A DNA stretch of 64,000 nucleotides from Ceratodon purpureus (Eukaryota > Streptophyta > Bryopsida > Pseudoditrichales > Ditrichaceae), in contig CM026426.1 of the NCBI GenBank assembly GCA_014871385.1, positions 68,812,674 to 68,876,673 of the forward strand, in the 5' to 3' direction. The notes under the pieces were generated by a model. The model was not told where the DNA came from and made no database searches. It was given only the letters and a program-made list of their open reading frames with translations. Shown here piece by piece: positions 47,253 to 58,240 of this stretch; positions within the stretch are counted from its first letter, which is position 1; the number at the start of each line of letters is the position of its first letter. Made by a program: the position numbers and the translations under genes.

Positions 47253-47726
47253 ATGTCGTACACCAGTCCTCTGATGCGTTTCAACGTAACTTGGAGGCCA
47301 GTGGAGGAGTGGTATAACCATGAGAGTGAAGATGAGTATCTGGATCGGAGTTCATTGTCTGAGCTTGGATCGGAGGATCTCGAGGATGAGTGGGTTGATG
47401 CCGAGGACAAGCAGCTTCGAGAGATTGTGCCCGCACCCAGAGTAGTTTCAGCCTTCTTGGAAGAACTCCCTAAGGAGTTGGTGAGAATGGTATAGGACCA
47501 CTTAATCTGCAAGGATGAGCACCCTTTGGTGCTGATTCGAAAGATGACCTTGTTACGCACTGTCTGTCGAGGTTGGAGAGACTGGATTGATTCAAACGAA
47601 GATTGGATAACAGGGATACCTAGTTACCTAGCAGATAGAGATTACTACTACACTGTAATGAGCAGACAAGGAGAGATTGAAAATGATAGTGACGGTTATG
47701 ACTCCGATTACTGGAGGGGAGAATAG
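47253..47726 (+). pseudogene. Antisense F-box-like frame inside the copia element
   Basis: On the strand opposite to the retrotransposon genes, between the RNase H end and the 3' LTR, lies about 470 bp with strong coding character. It has an acidic N-terminal part (SELGSEDLEDEWVDAEDK), an F-box-like segment (FLEELPKELVRMV, then LRTVCRGWRDWIDSNEDW) and an acidic tail (DSDGYDSDYWRG). The frame is interrupted, so it is scored as a relic. Copia elements do not normally carry a gene here, so this is best read as a captured host sequence or an accessory antisense ORF of this lineage. The F-box call rests on the LPxELV...VCRGWRD pattern only. Confidence 0.5.
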
Positions 47727-47731
47727 AAAAA

Positions 47732-49910
47732 TTAGCTAGCACCACAGGCCTTGGCGCTTACAAGGTGTAACATGTCCCTGAATTTGATGAATAAAGGTTT
47801 GCCTAAAGGCTTCGTGAAGAGATCAGCGACCTGTTCTTCCGAGGGCTTGTGTTGCACTTGAATTTCCCCGCTTTCAACCTTCTCTCTGGAATAGTGGTAG
47901 TGGGTGACGATGTGCTTCGTGCGTTGGTGAAATACTGGGTTGTAAGCAAGCTTGATTGCACTCTCATTATCGCAGAAGATAGTTGTGGGAATGTTGTCTT
48001 TGATCCCAAGATCAGCCAAGAGGATGTTGAGCCATACAGATTCTGGTGTGGAGTCAGATAGGGATCTGTACTCTGCTTCTGTGCTAGACAATGCAACGGT
48101 TGGTTGTCGCTTTGAGTGCCAGATGATGGGGTTTCCTTCGAGTTGGAAAACAAAGTCTGCTGTCGATCTTCCATTCTCCAGATCGCCGGCGTAGTCAGAA
48201 TCAACATGACCTACCAAGGTGAGTGGTTCCCCTCGTGTGAAGAGGATTCCAAAGTCTCTTGTGCCATTCAGGTAGCGCCAGATGCGTTTTACTGCTTTCA
48301 GGTGAGAAGCCTGAGGTTTCTGCATATACCTACTGCAAACGCCAACTGAGAAACTAATATTGTACCTGGTGTGAATAAGATGAATTAGCTTGCCAATCAT
48401 ACATTGATAGAGCTGGGGTTCCACTTCTTCTCCCATATCAGCTTGTAATTTCAGACGTTCAACCATAGGGGTAGCCGCAGACTGGCAATTGGTGAGTCCG
48501 AATATTTCAAGGCATTGCTCAATGTAGCGTTTTTGTGACATAAAAATGCCACGAGGAACTGGAATGAATTCTGCGGCCAGGTAAATTACCGAGCTTTCCT
48601 CCCCAAGCAGAGTCATTTCAAAGCGAGTCTCAAGTTGATGTCGAAACCAAGATACCCACTGTTTGCAGTTTCTGGTGAATAGAAGATCATCGATGTAAAG
48701 CAGTAGGATAAGAATTTTACCATCAGTACCAGAAAGCACGTAGAGATTGTAATCTGCAGTGCTCTTTCGGAGACTTTGGCTCTTGAGCCAAGTGTCCATC
48801 TTCTCATACCAGGCTCGGGGAGCCTCGCGAAGTCTATAAAGGGCTTTCCTTAACCGGCAGACAAGGTGCTCCCTCCCTCGTGCCGAGAAACCCTGAGGTT
48901 GTGTGACGTGAACCTCTTCCTTAAAGTCACCATGAAGGAAAGCAGTTTTGACGTCCATATGGACAAGTTCCCGACCGCGATTGGCAGCAATAGCAATTAC
49001 TGTTCTTATTGTCCCCCATTTCACCACGGGGGCAAAGATTTCTTCGAAATCAATCCCGGGCTTCTGTTCAAAACCACGTGTAACTAAGCACGCTTTGCAT
49101 TTTAGGAGAGAGCCATCACTTCGCAGCTTAGACTTGAAAACCCATTTTGTTGTAATTAGGGTTTTTCCAGGAGGCAAGGGGACTAAGTCCCAAGTTAGGT
49201 TTTTGTCAATGGAGGCCAGCTCATTGCGCATCGCGGAGATCCAGCAAGGATCGACGGCTGCTTCTTCAAAGGAGGCCGGCTTGGAGGGTCCTGGAGAGGA
49301 GGTGGTGCTACCGACGAAATAATCATCCCACCAAGGAGGACGTGAGGTGCGGCGACGGGCATGAAGAGGTGGTTCGCTAGTAGCAGTGAGCGGTGAAGCT
49401 GGGCGCTTCAGTCCACGAGTGTCTGTAGGGTGAGACTCATCGTGAAAAGTGGAGAGGTCGTCAATGGAATCTGGCGTGGGCCATTCATCTCCGTCCGGGA
49501 GAAAGGCAAGTGGAGTAACGCTGACTTGTGGAATCGGATGCGGCATAGGGGTGCCAGTGAAGTCGTAAGGATCAGATCGCATCAGCGATGAGGGAGCGCT
49601 GGATGAGGGAGCAGCGCTTGGTGACGGAACCCTTGGGTCAGAGTGTGCGATGCCAGGGAAGAAAGCTTCAGCACGTGCTGACGCGGGTTGCGTTGAAGTG
49701 GCTACTTCAGGTGCAACGATTAGCGGCGCTAATTCTGAGTGAGCAGCGGGAGCGACAACTTCCTCAGTTGAGCTGGAAAAACTGCGAGACTCATCGAAGG
49801 TAACGTCACGAGTTATTGTGACTTTCTTCGTTCTAGGGTTAAAAACCCTGTAAGCCTGTGATGAGTCGTCGTAGCCCACGAAGATTGCGGTTTCAGCGCG
49901 TGACTCAAGC
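47732..49910 (-). pseudogene. Copia reverse transcriptase and RNase H region
   Basis: Fossil of the second half of copia Pol. Recognisable landmarks are the start of the RT domain (WDLVPLPPG, TTKWVFKSK), the RT active-site box YIDDLL, and the RNase H region (ALSSTEAEYRSL, IFCDNESAIKLAYNP, VADLFTKPL). Order and spacing are typical of Ty1/copia elements. Part of a non-autonomous fossil copy. Confidence 0.9.
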
Positions 49911-50085
49911 TTGTGCCGCTCATGCTTGTGCAGGTGGACATAAGGTCAAGACACCTAAAACCAATCATTTAAGAGATTATGCATGCAATATGGAGCTGGA
50001 TTGTTGCAAAGTAATTTTTCCTCCGCAGAGAAATAGGGTTCTTGAGGTTTTGAAATTTTTTCAAATTTTTTTATCGAGTGTGCAA

Positions 50086-50970
50086 ATACCGTAGTTTCCT
50101 AGCAGGTTCGGCACCTCACTGCCTAATAATTAATTAAAGTGGGAAAATGAGGTTAGGCACCTCAAAAAATGATATCCAAAAGGTTAGGCACTTGTGAATC
50201 TTAATTAAATATGGATTAGACACTCATCCAACATCTAAGGCATAGAATGCTCAGTTACTTATACACGAGGAATGGAGTTATATTCAACAATGCATGTGGG
50301 ATATGTGAACTTTGAGTTGAAACAACTAGTTAGTCTTCATTTTAATAACAAGCATAGCTTTTGCAAAAAGTCTCCAAATGACACAAAATTTGTTGGAGGT
50401 GAAAGATAGCATGATTTTAAAGCTTTTCTTAGACCAAAATATTTTAAAAAAAGTTGATTTTCTATGCACAATTGAGCTTTAAAAAAACTGTTTGGAACAC
50501 ATTTTGATACATGGACCTTTACGTGCTGTTTTGTCCATATCTTTTGCATGAAAACGTTTTTTGACATAAATCTTGTTGGAGATGGAAGAAGGCTTGGTTA
50601 CTCAACTTTTCTTAGTTCATCACATTTTCATATAACTTCATCTTCTATGCTCAATCACAGTCCAAAAATCTGTGTACAACACATTTCGAAAACCCCACCT
50701 AGAGTCTTGTTACTTCTTAACCCATATTCTTTGTGGAGTAGTGTAAGTGGGCTTGATTACAAAAGGAGCACCTTCTCCCTCATTTCAATCATTCGAAGCT
50801 TCATAGAGAGATATAATCTACAGAAGGGTAGATTTTTCTCAATTTTAGGCAATGATGAATTTTAAATTTCATACTATTAGGCAAAAGATGTCCATAATTT
50901 CCAAAAATTTTAGGCATTAATTTTTAGAATTAATTTGTGCCGAATCTGCTAGTAAGGTACGGGTAACTAT
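50086..50970. mobile_element. Nested element with imperfect inverted ends
   Basis: CCTAGCAGGTTCGGCAC at the left (50098-50114) is mirrored by GTGCCGAATCTGCTAG at the right (50937-50952), extending outward to CCGTA on both sides, about 26 bp with four or five mismatches. GTTAGGCAC-type motifs recur inside near the left end (50113-50190), and TTAGGCA occurs near the right end. No coding capacity was seen. The exact border and target duplication are unclear. This is the third insertion level: lectin gene, copia, 2.56-kb insert, this element. Confidence 0.5.
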
Positions 50971-51392
50971 GAATTTTTGAACCAAAAAGTGTTCAAAAAC
51001 TAGAAACCAACCAGTAGGCTCACATGAAACCGTGAATGAAAATAGGTCAAAACCCTCAATAAATTTTGTCTGTAACTGATTTAAGTGTGACCCAGAAGCC
51101 GCTCCTGCATATCCGAAAAAATGGCAGCTGGAGGCACCAAACTCGTGCGTTCCCAACTCCATAACACCGTTCGTTCCCAACCCTATTTGTGACATCGTCA
51201 CCCCTAAAACTCAAAACTCCCGCCCACTCTTAACGGTCAGAACCGCAAATGGTGATGCACAGATGCAGCTGGTGCGTCCTCCGTGGTGCCGCATTCCCAA
51301 CCACTCCAACCTCGGCTTTGCTCTCCTGGGTCATGCATGGGAGAAGGCGACGTACCATTCTGTGCAGTTCCTGATGTGATTTTGTCCTATTA

Positions 51393-51470
51393 CAGACACA
51401 AGATTTGTGTTCTATTCTAGACACAAGATTGTGTTCTTTTACAGACACAAGATTGTGTTCTATTACAGAG
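51393..51470 (+). repeat. Three palindromic ACACAAGATTGTGT units
   Basis: The unit CAGACACAAGATTGTGTTCT, or a close variant, occurs three times in tandem at about 25-bp spacing. Each unit contains ACACAA...TTGTGT and can fold on itself. It lies inside the 2.56-kb insertion. Confidence 0.7.
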
Positions 51471-52289
51471 CCAGAAATTGTGATGTGATTGTGTATCTGA
51501 TCTCATCAGTTTCTTCTCGGCAGTTTGATGTGGTGGGCGGGATACTGCTTTTCTGCTTGGATTGGGAAATGATTGCATTGATTTTCGCTAGCTTGTTAGG
51601 TCACAGAGACAGAGAGCAGCTTGTTCGAGCTTGTGAAGGTTCCAACGACGTCGCACAGGTTTGCTTCTTGCTTACTCCATTTAATCCTGGAAGGGTCTTT
51701 ACTGCTTGCTCGATTATTGCCGCAAATGCTCAATTTCTACTGCTGCTGTAGGCGACTCTTTGATCTTAGGGCTTTGAATCCTTCTTACTGTCTTAGGTCT
51801 TATATTCCGCAAAAGCCCAAACCCTCGACCTTCTTGTTCAAGCATCGCATACATCATCTGCTCTAAGTCTCAGATTCTGTCGAAACCCCAGACTCTTTGG
51901 GAGACTACGTTCTGACCTCTGATATGTTCATGGCTCATATCATGGTTCGTCTCTCTCATCTTGTAGCTGAGGATGTCCTTAGATATGCTTACGGGCGCAC
52001 AGAAATGGCTATTCTGCCCTAAACGGCGAAGCCTTTTACTTATTCTGTAGCCATTGCGTTGCGGAATGCGAGGTTACTGATAACCCCATCCTGAAGAATG
52101 GGGCTCAATCGTTAAACCGCTTTTCCCATGGAAATTCTCTTCACCGACAAGTCTTAAAGAAGATGCCTCGAACAGACATGTAAGTAACCTTATTCTACAC
52201 AGGCAGGCTCTAAAACTTTTAAGTGCTACTGCATATAATTAATACTTTCTCTGATCAGAGCTCTTTTGTAACAAGCTTTTATTCTAGCC

Positions 52290-52503
52290 TGAAAAAAATG
52301 GGGATATGCTTTGATTTCTCTGTCCAGAGCGTTCTGGAATGCACAAATCTGAATGCAGGGGCATCGTTGCCAGAAGAGATCTTTGCAGTAGTGAGGCCAA
52401 GCTCGTGCAAGAGACCTGCTGGAGGGTCAAAGAATGAAGCTCCTCTTAAACTGGAACAGAAGAAAATCATTTTAGAAGAAAATGACACTAGTGCTTCACC
52501 AAA
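52290..52503 (+). pseudogene. Exon-like fragment at the right end of the nested insertion
   Basis: A plus-strand frame reads MGICFDFSVQSVLECTNLNA, then LPEEIFAVVRPSSCKRPAGG and LKLEQKKIILEENDTSASPN, with coding-like composition right up to the border. It looks like one exon of a host gene captured by the insertion. I do not recognise the family, and no neighbouring exon could be joined with confidence. Confidence 0.3.
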
Positions 52504-52513
52504 TGGACATAAG

Positions 52514-53650
52514 CCAGGCATCCGAAGGTGCGGATGTGAGAGAGGTTGGTCCGAGGCCCAAAGAATACCTCATCTTGAGAAGCGCCAAGATTAGCCCTTG
52601 TGGGCGATCTGTTCATGAGATACTCGGCAGTTTTTGCCACTTCTGCCCAAAGGTAAACTGGGACAGTCCTGTCAATCAGCATGCAACGGACTTTTACCAG
52701 TATAGTTCTATTTTTTCTTTCTGAAACCCCATTGTGCTGCGGAGTATAGGCGGTGGTTGTCTGTCTGTGAATTCGATGTTGGGCACAGTAAGTATCAAAT
52801 TTAGTGGACAAATATTCACCGCCTCGGTCCGTCCTCAGAGTTGCGATTCTCCTACCAGTGAGATTCTCTATAAGAGTTTTGAACATTTTGAATTTTTCAA
52901 ACGTTTGACTCTTGTAATGCAAGAAGTAGATCCAGGTTTTGCGTGACAGATCATCGGTAAAAGTTAGAAAGTAAAGTGCACCTCCTAGGGATGGGTGTCT
53001 GAAGGGACCACAAATATCTGAGTGCAAAATCTCAAGTGGCTGTGAAGCCCTGTGCTCAGCAATTTGTGAAAAGTTTGTCCTTCGGTGTTTGCCACCTTCA
53101 CAGTTGGCGCATATATCTTCTAGGACCGGTTACTCAGGTATTCCGAGGACTTGTTTACTGAGTTGAGAAAGGTTTTTGTAACCTAAGTGTCCTAAACGAT
53201 CATGCCAGATTTTGGCAAGCTTGCGTTGCTCAGCAGTGACTTCAGATTTCGGAATGGGAGCAACTGGGGGACTTGACACGATCGGTGCCTTGACTGATAC
53301 GACGGATTTTCTGGGAGTAGCTGCTGCGAACTGAATGGAAGCTACATGTACTTCTAGACTCTCAGGAGTGTGATCTTGAATAACTCTATTTTTGGAAAGG
53401 AAGGAGCCTCGATGAGGTGAGCCTCAAGATTTCGCATTAACAACGACAGTTTGTACATACCAGTTTGACATCTCTCTTCCTACAGCTACAGTTCGAAATG
53501 GTTTCTATTTTGACATGACCATACAATTCATTTTTGTAAAAACAACAAGATGACCTAAGTCTGTGATCTGACCTATGGAAAGTAGATTGCGGCTGAGTCT
53601 TGGGACGTAGCGAACTCCTCTGATGGTCTTTATTTCTACGCTTGGAAGAG
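52514..53650 (-). pseudogene. Copia integrase region
   Basis: Fossil of the copia integrase. The catalytic core carries HSDICGPF, TFTDDLSRKTW, LRTDRGGEYLS, and TPQHNGVSERKNR, typical of Ty1/copia. The N-terminal zinc-binding part lies upstream toward 53.6 kb in degraded form. The core is cut off at its downstream end by the 2.56-kb nested insertion. Confidence 0.85.
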
Positions 53651-54862
53651 GAAGTTAAATATTCCCAGTTCCCTTAATGACATGGTCTTGGCGTGAGGCC
53701 GAGGTCACAACTCCCTGACTGCTACCTTGATCTAGAGTTCTGAACAGATTAGGATCATTTGCAAAGTGCCGTGAGGCTCCTGAGTCCAAGATCAAATCCT
53801 GATCTGTAGCACTGTCTAGTGAGAGAGCAGCGAAAGCTGCTTCTATTCCCTCTTCTGAGATCATGTAGAATGAGGGATCTTCTCCTATGAAGTCTTCAAG
53901 TGCGTGTGCCTCTATCGAGGATCCTTGAGAGAATCCTTGTGGCCTTTGAAGGTTTGAGATCATTGGTGCTGGGCTTGGCAAACTCGAGAAATGTGACCGG
54001 GTTTGCCACAGCGGTTGCATTTGACTTGCTGGCCCGATCCGAAACTGTTGAAACGAGATCCTTCTCCTCTCTGGAAGTTTGAATAGGATCCCCTCCCTCG
54101 GTTGAAGTCACGGCCCCTAATGACATTGCGAATCGTCATCACCAGACCTTCTTCCTGTGAGGAGCCTTGTCGGAGTCGCTGGTTAGTTTCCTCAAGATGT
54201 AGTGTTCTAAATAATTCAGGAACTGTAGGAATGTTTTTCTCATTCTATACTACTCGAACAAAGGCATCAAAACGAGAAGGAAGATGAGTGAGAATTTTAT
54301 GAACTACTGTTGCGTCATCTAGCTTTTGATCTGCAGCTCGTAGGTCCTTCAGAAGCCCATAGACCAGCTGCATGAAGGCAGGGACATTGATGTTGTCCGT
54401 CATTCTTGCTTCTAGCCACCGGTTTCGAAGTGCCATAATATCAGCCAGGTTATGTGTCTGATATAACTTATGCAGGGTCTGCCAGGCAGCTCTTGAGTCT
54501 TTGATTCCGTCGATGAGGTCACGAGGTCCCTCAGTAAGTGACAGATTCAAGATTCCAAGAGCTCGGCGTCTTCTCTTCTTCAGCAGATCGCGCTCCGGTT
54601 TGCTCGATGCGAGGGTTGTGGGAGCGGTCGCTGTAGCTGCGGATCCGGTGGTAGCAGTGCTCCCGTCTCCAGCAATGTTGGTGTCCGATGTGTCTGAGGC
54701 TCCGCTGCTCTTTGTGTCTCCTTCCTCTTCAGCGTCTGGTTTGATGTAGTCCCATAGATCTTCCTTCTTGAAGACGTGCTCCATCGTGGTCTTCCACGGT
54801 TTGTAATTTCCCGGCGAGGCCAGCATCTTCTCCTTCGAAATAACATTGTGAAGAGTACCCAT
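53651..54862 (-). pseudogene. Copia gag, zinc knuckle and protease region
   Basis: Fossil of the copia gag and protease. Gag begins near 54862 just downstream of the leader (NYKPWKTTMEHVFKKEDLWD). A CCHC zinc knuckle (CNRCGKPGHISRVC) and the protease motif LDSGASRHF follow. The parts are in the usual order for Ty1/copia. Confidence 0.85.
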
Positions 54863-55019
54863 TTCTATCTAGATCTCTGTTTCTAAAGTTGATTACTTTG
54901 TGTGAATGTGTCCCTCTCTCTATTGAGTGTGTCCCTCTCTCTACTGAGTGTGTCCCTCTCTCTACTGAATACTCAGTGACTCTCCCTCATCCCAAGAATA
55001 CTTCTCAGCTCTGATACCA

Positions 55020-55205
55020 TATTGAATCTCAAATGAACATAAGCTTTACTCAATATGAAGAATGAGAAACAGGGGCAGGCATATGTATTGATGTACAGTA
55101 GCAGCCGAGCAGAGTGATTAACCTAAACTAATCAAATGACAAATCATAAACGATGACACCTAAGCCTGATTACTAAAGGTAGTTCAGGGGCTGGTAAGCC
55201 CAACA
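55020..55205 (-). repeat. 5' LTR of the copia element
   Basis: 186 bp, the same length as its partner, followed on the minus strand by TGGTATCAGAGC, the primer-binding site. ACCCG at 55206-55210 is the second copy of the target duplication. Confidence 0.95.
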
Positions 55206-55635
55206 ACCCGTTGGTCAGGAAAACTGCTACAACCTGGGTGGTAGAGTCGTACTCAATCCAGGCGGGGAAGTCCTGGCCAGTGACGAAGTACGAGGAGTCC
55301 TTGAGGTTTCCACACTCCAAATTGTACTTGTCCCGAAAATCTTCCCAGGTCAAGACATTGGGAGGGGACTTCAAACTGTCAATGAGCTCTTGCAACTTCT
55401 CGACCTCCAAGAAATGCTCCTCCTCCTTAAGGACTTCTGCCGCAACATCGCTCCCACCCGACTTAGTCCTCCCTTCCTTAGCTCCAATCCCAGAACCCCC
55501 ATTCCCTCCGGATCTACTTCTTCCATTCTTAACACCAGGTCGCACACTGTCTAAACCTGCGGACTTGCTTCTCTTCGACATCAGGGGCGGCGTCTCCAAC
55601 CCCAAAAATCTAGCAATGTTGGAGATAAAACTCAT

Positions 55636-56835
55636 TGAACCCTAGAGCCTTCACCCCCAACTGGAACCCTAAACAAAACAACCCAACCACAAACTAAGTC
55701 GAGAGTATAGTTTCCCCGCAGACCTAAACACTCCAGCGCCGGAACTAAGACGCAATACTAAAAGAAAACAAAAGCAAAGAAATTCCTAAGCACGACACCA
55801 ACATCTCTCAAACCCTCTAACCCTCTATCAACCTAAACTAGCGGAACAATAGACGATACTCCAAAACAGAACTCCAAGGTATTAACGAAGAGGGAAAAGA
55901 AGAATACACCACAAAAAAAGAGTGACAGTAGCTCAAGCACCAACAAGGCCAGTGCACCAGCGAGACCAGAGGTGCGAGACCAGAGGTGCGAGACGTTGGA
56001 GGTGCCAGACGACGACTACCGGCTAGAGCGGTTAGATCCAATCCGAGTACCTACTCCCGCCTGATAGGTAATTGCTTCCTGATAGGTCGATCTGAGTATG
56101 GCCACAAGTGGCGCGCGGTGGAGAGTTGGACGGTTAGGATTATCGGAAAAAAATACTATGCATACATTTGGGCATAAATGTACATCTATATTACTTTTGA
56201 AATCTGCCCAAAGTGTACCCGGCGTAGTGTGCTTCCACCCTATAGTCAGATGTGAATTCAGAAAGTCTAACTCATGAAAGCATTTTGTACGCCTTCTCCA
56301 AGTTGGGACGGAGATGTTAGAAATTCCAGGCACTCTGGTTAAAAAAAATGTAAGAATACAATACTTGTCCATTACATTGAAATCGTAGTAAAACATATAT
56401 ATATCAAAGAACGTTCATGGAGTGTTTATGATAATTATTTCAGCTTTTCAGAGACAAAAGGAGTAGATAATTTCATGGTAACAAATGTAATGTTCTTTTT
56501 TTGTTCTAGTCTCAATAATCTTTTACTTCATGTATCAAGAAATTTACTGTGATTTTTTCTATAGAAAAAATTGTTTTGATTTTTACATTATGGTTCTCAA
56601 TGTGCATTAGATGTGCGATTGAAGGATCTTTAAGATTACAGTGATTGTGTCTGAAACTATTCCATCAATAATTATTATAGTTTCTGTTGTATGAATATGT
56701 AGACATCATGTTATAGTTAAACTGTAAAAAAGTTGTTCGTATTGAATCATTATAGGATGTGTGATATACAGACAATAAAAAATGAAAGACTAATGTGCTA
56801 TGGGTGAGAGAGATTGAACGTTTGGAGTAATTCCG
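55636..56835. other. Lectin gene upstream region, then AT-rich spacer
   Basis: The first 300-400 bp should hold the promoter and leader of the split lectin gene (minus). A 14-15-bp tandem duplication (GAGACCAGAGGTGC twice) lies near 55964-55995, and CCTGATAGGT occurs twice near 56059-56087. Beyond 56200 the sequence is AT-rich and no gene is seen. Confidence 0.4.
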
Positions 56836-57434
56836 ATGAGTGAGTGTAAAGGCTGGAATATTGGAATCAAACCAACAACATTAAGTAAGACGTTACCGTT
56901 GTTGGATTTTCATCGCAGTATGCTTCATTGTGATACTAACATGGCCTGGAACATGGTACGCAGGTGGGAAATGCATCAGAAAAGAAGAGGAGAGCGAGAC
57001 ACGATAAAGAAAAAAATATATGAACAAAAATTCAGTTGATTCAGCTATATAAATTTACGAAATGAGTGCGTAGGACGGACCTTCCCAGTCATTTCATCAT
57101 CGCTGAGAAGTAAGACTTGTTTTAATATTCTACTTCATTTTTGTTGCAGTTTACGGTGGGAGATACAGTATGGTTGGCCGATCCTGGAGACAAAAGTGCT
57201 AAAGTGGCGAGAGGTAAAGTACAAGGCCTCGCACGACATGGACTTTTCCATACTCGTCCAATTCTAGCGGAATATGTGTGAGTTAATCAAGAACAAATAT
57301 TTGTCAATAATCCGATCGTATTTCGAGTCGAAGTGGCTGATCAAGTGAATCTGGAGGACGCAAGAGGTTCAAGTATGCTCTGGTATGCTGAACTAACCTT
57401 TCTAGAGGGAATAAGGCAGATTGATTTAGCGTAA
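56836..57434 (+). pseudogene. Relic of the CACTA partner protein, last exons
   Basis: An exon-like frame (56836-57039, ending RRGERDTIKKKIYEQKFS) is followed by an acceptor (TTGTTGCAG) and an exon at 57150 reading FTVGDTVWLADPGDKSAKVA, GLFHTRPILAEYV, then after a TGA (57279-57281) in the same frame VNQEQIFVNNPIVFRVEVAD and GSSMLWYAELTFLEG to a stop at 57432-57434. This parallels the last exon of the CACTA partner gene at 44026-44294 (GDTVWLAD, RPI..EYV, ADQ, GSS.LW, LTF). No other CACTA part was found near it, so it is an orphan fragment of a second element. Confidence 0.65.
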
Positions 57435-58238
57435 GGCATGGGCAGTTTTAGCAGTACTGTTATTTTACGAATGTGATATAGAGCATGACAAAGTAACGTG
57501 AGTGTCTATTGGCTTCATACACATGTAAGTGTAAGCTACTGTGAAACCACCATTTGGGACATGGATCATATTTTTCAGACAGAAATCGAATTTGTAGTCT
57601 TTGCTGCGGTCGAGGACTACTGTTGTATCTGAATTGTGTTCAAATCTTAATATAATTTATATTTTTGAATAGTGGTGTGAATGTGTATGAGTAACCAATG
57701 GCAAAATGACATTTGTCCTATTAATTGAAATACATTTGTTCAAAATTTAAAAAGAATTCGCCATTTTGCGTAGAAGAAATTCCAAATTCCCTGATGGAAC
57801 CAAATGTCAATGTACAATAGGCCAACATCAAGCACAACAACTAGATGAAAAGCGGTAGAATACACATACCGTGCGACGTGGTACAATCATCGATGCTTGG
57901 TAAATGGAAAGCTCGGACTCAACAATCAGTTAAGTGTTTGAAATCCGTGGATACGGGTACGATCCCGTTCATTTGGAAAATGACTGCGTCTTGCTCATTG
58001 CAGCTGTGGATTGAGATCCTACTGCTTCAAAGTTCATTCTCCGATACTTGGAGATAATTGGATATACCGCGCTCTCTCATTTCGAGGGTCCCGCTGCTTT
58101 CGCAAAAGTGAATCACGTTCGCGGCAAAAACAGTCCACAACGACATGTGACCATAAACGACATGTACGTATGAACACAAAAATCCCAAGTCTTTTTAATC
58201 CACAACGACAGAAATTGGAATCCGTATTGCAGTCACAA
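57435..58238. other. No gene seen
   Basis: AT-rich, then from 57840 moderately balanced sequence. Short frames on both strands carry no recognisable motif. It ends at the foldback element. Confidence 0.4.
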
Positions 58239-58240
58239 TA

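Larger units (their letters stand above)
49945..52503. mobile_element. 2.56-kb insertion within the copia element, unclassified
   Basis: Flanked by the 10-bp direct repeat TGGACATAAG (49935-49944 and 52504-52513), which lies within the integrase coding region and marks a clean insertion. The ends (GTCAAGACACC at left, TTCACCAAA at right) do not form a clear inverted repeat, and neither end has a poly-A tail. The duplication length fits Mutator-like elements, but without inverted ends the class is open. It contains a smaller element with inverted ends (about 50086-50970), three palindromic units (51393-51470) and an exon-like segment near its right end. Fragments of host origin may have been captured. 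Confidence 0.6.
46934..55205 (-). mobile_element. Ty1/copia LTR retrotransposon, broken, with nested insertion
   Basis: An 8.27-kb element in the minus orientation with two 186-bp LTRs, flanked by ACCCG. Next to the 5' LTR is TGGTATCAGAGC, the usual copia primer site for initiator methionine tRNA. Parts in order: gag (about 54.9-54.2 kb), zinc knuckle and protease (about 54.2-53.6 kb), integrase (about 53.6-52.5 kb), and reverse transcriptase plus RNase H (about 49.9-47.7 kb). A three-fold 23-bp tandem repeat lies in the leader at about 54905-54970. A 2.56-kb foreign segment (49945-52503) separates integrase from reverse transcriptase. Besides that insertion the internal region shows several breaks, perhaps three to five. 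LTR divergence of about 3 percent suggests an insertion in the last few million years, depending on the substitution rate. Confidence 0.95.
46567..55635 (-). pseudogene. Lectin-domain membrane protein gene split by a copia element
   Basis: The 5' part (55635-55206, minus) encodes an N-terminus with no clear signal peptide (MSFISNIARFLGLETPPL), a Gly/Ser/Arg-rich linker, and then FPAWIEYDSTTQVVAVFLTN, which is the legume-lectin strand usually written AWIDYD. The 3' part (46933-46567) continues with HIDLTNVFNDHMFVSFTRST and IKSWSFRIGNF, the lectin C-terminus. A transmembrane helix follows (AGFVSAVYGLITVILCIAYC), then a short basic tail ending TTKKTAL. The copia element lies exactly between them with a 5-bp duplication ACCCG. 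Only the C-terminal part of the lectin fold is present, and there is no kinase, so the gene was already unusual before insertion. It resembles L-type lectin receptors. Both flanks look undamaged apart from the insertion, so the event is recent. Confidence 0.8.

Noticed and set aside
49945-52503. Calling the nested insert a Pack-MULE
   Set aside because: The 10-bp duplication fits, but no inverted ends are visible, so the class is left open.
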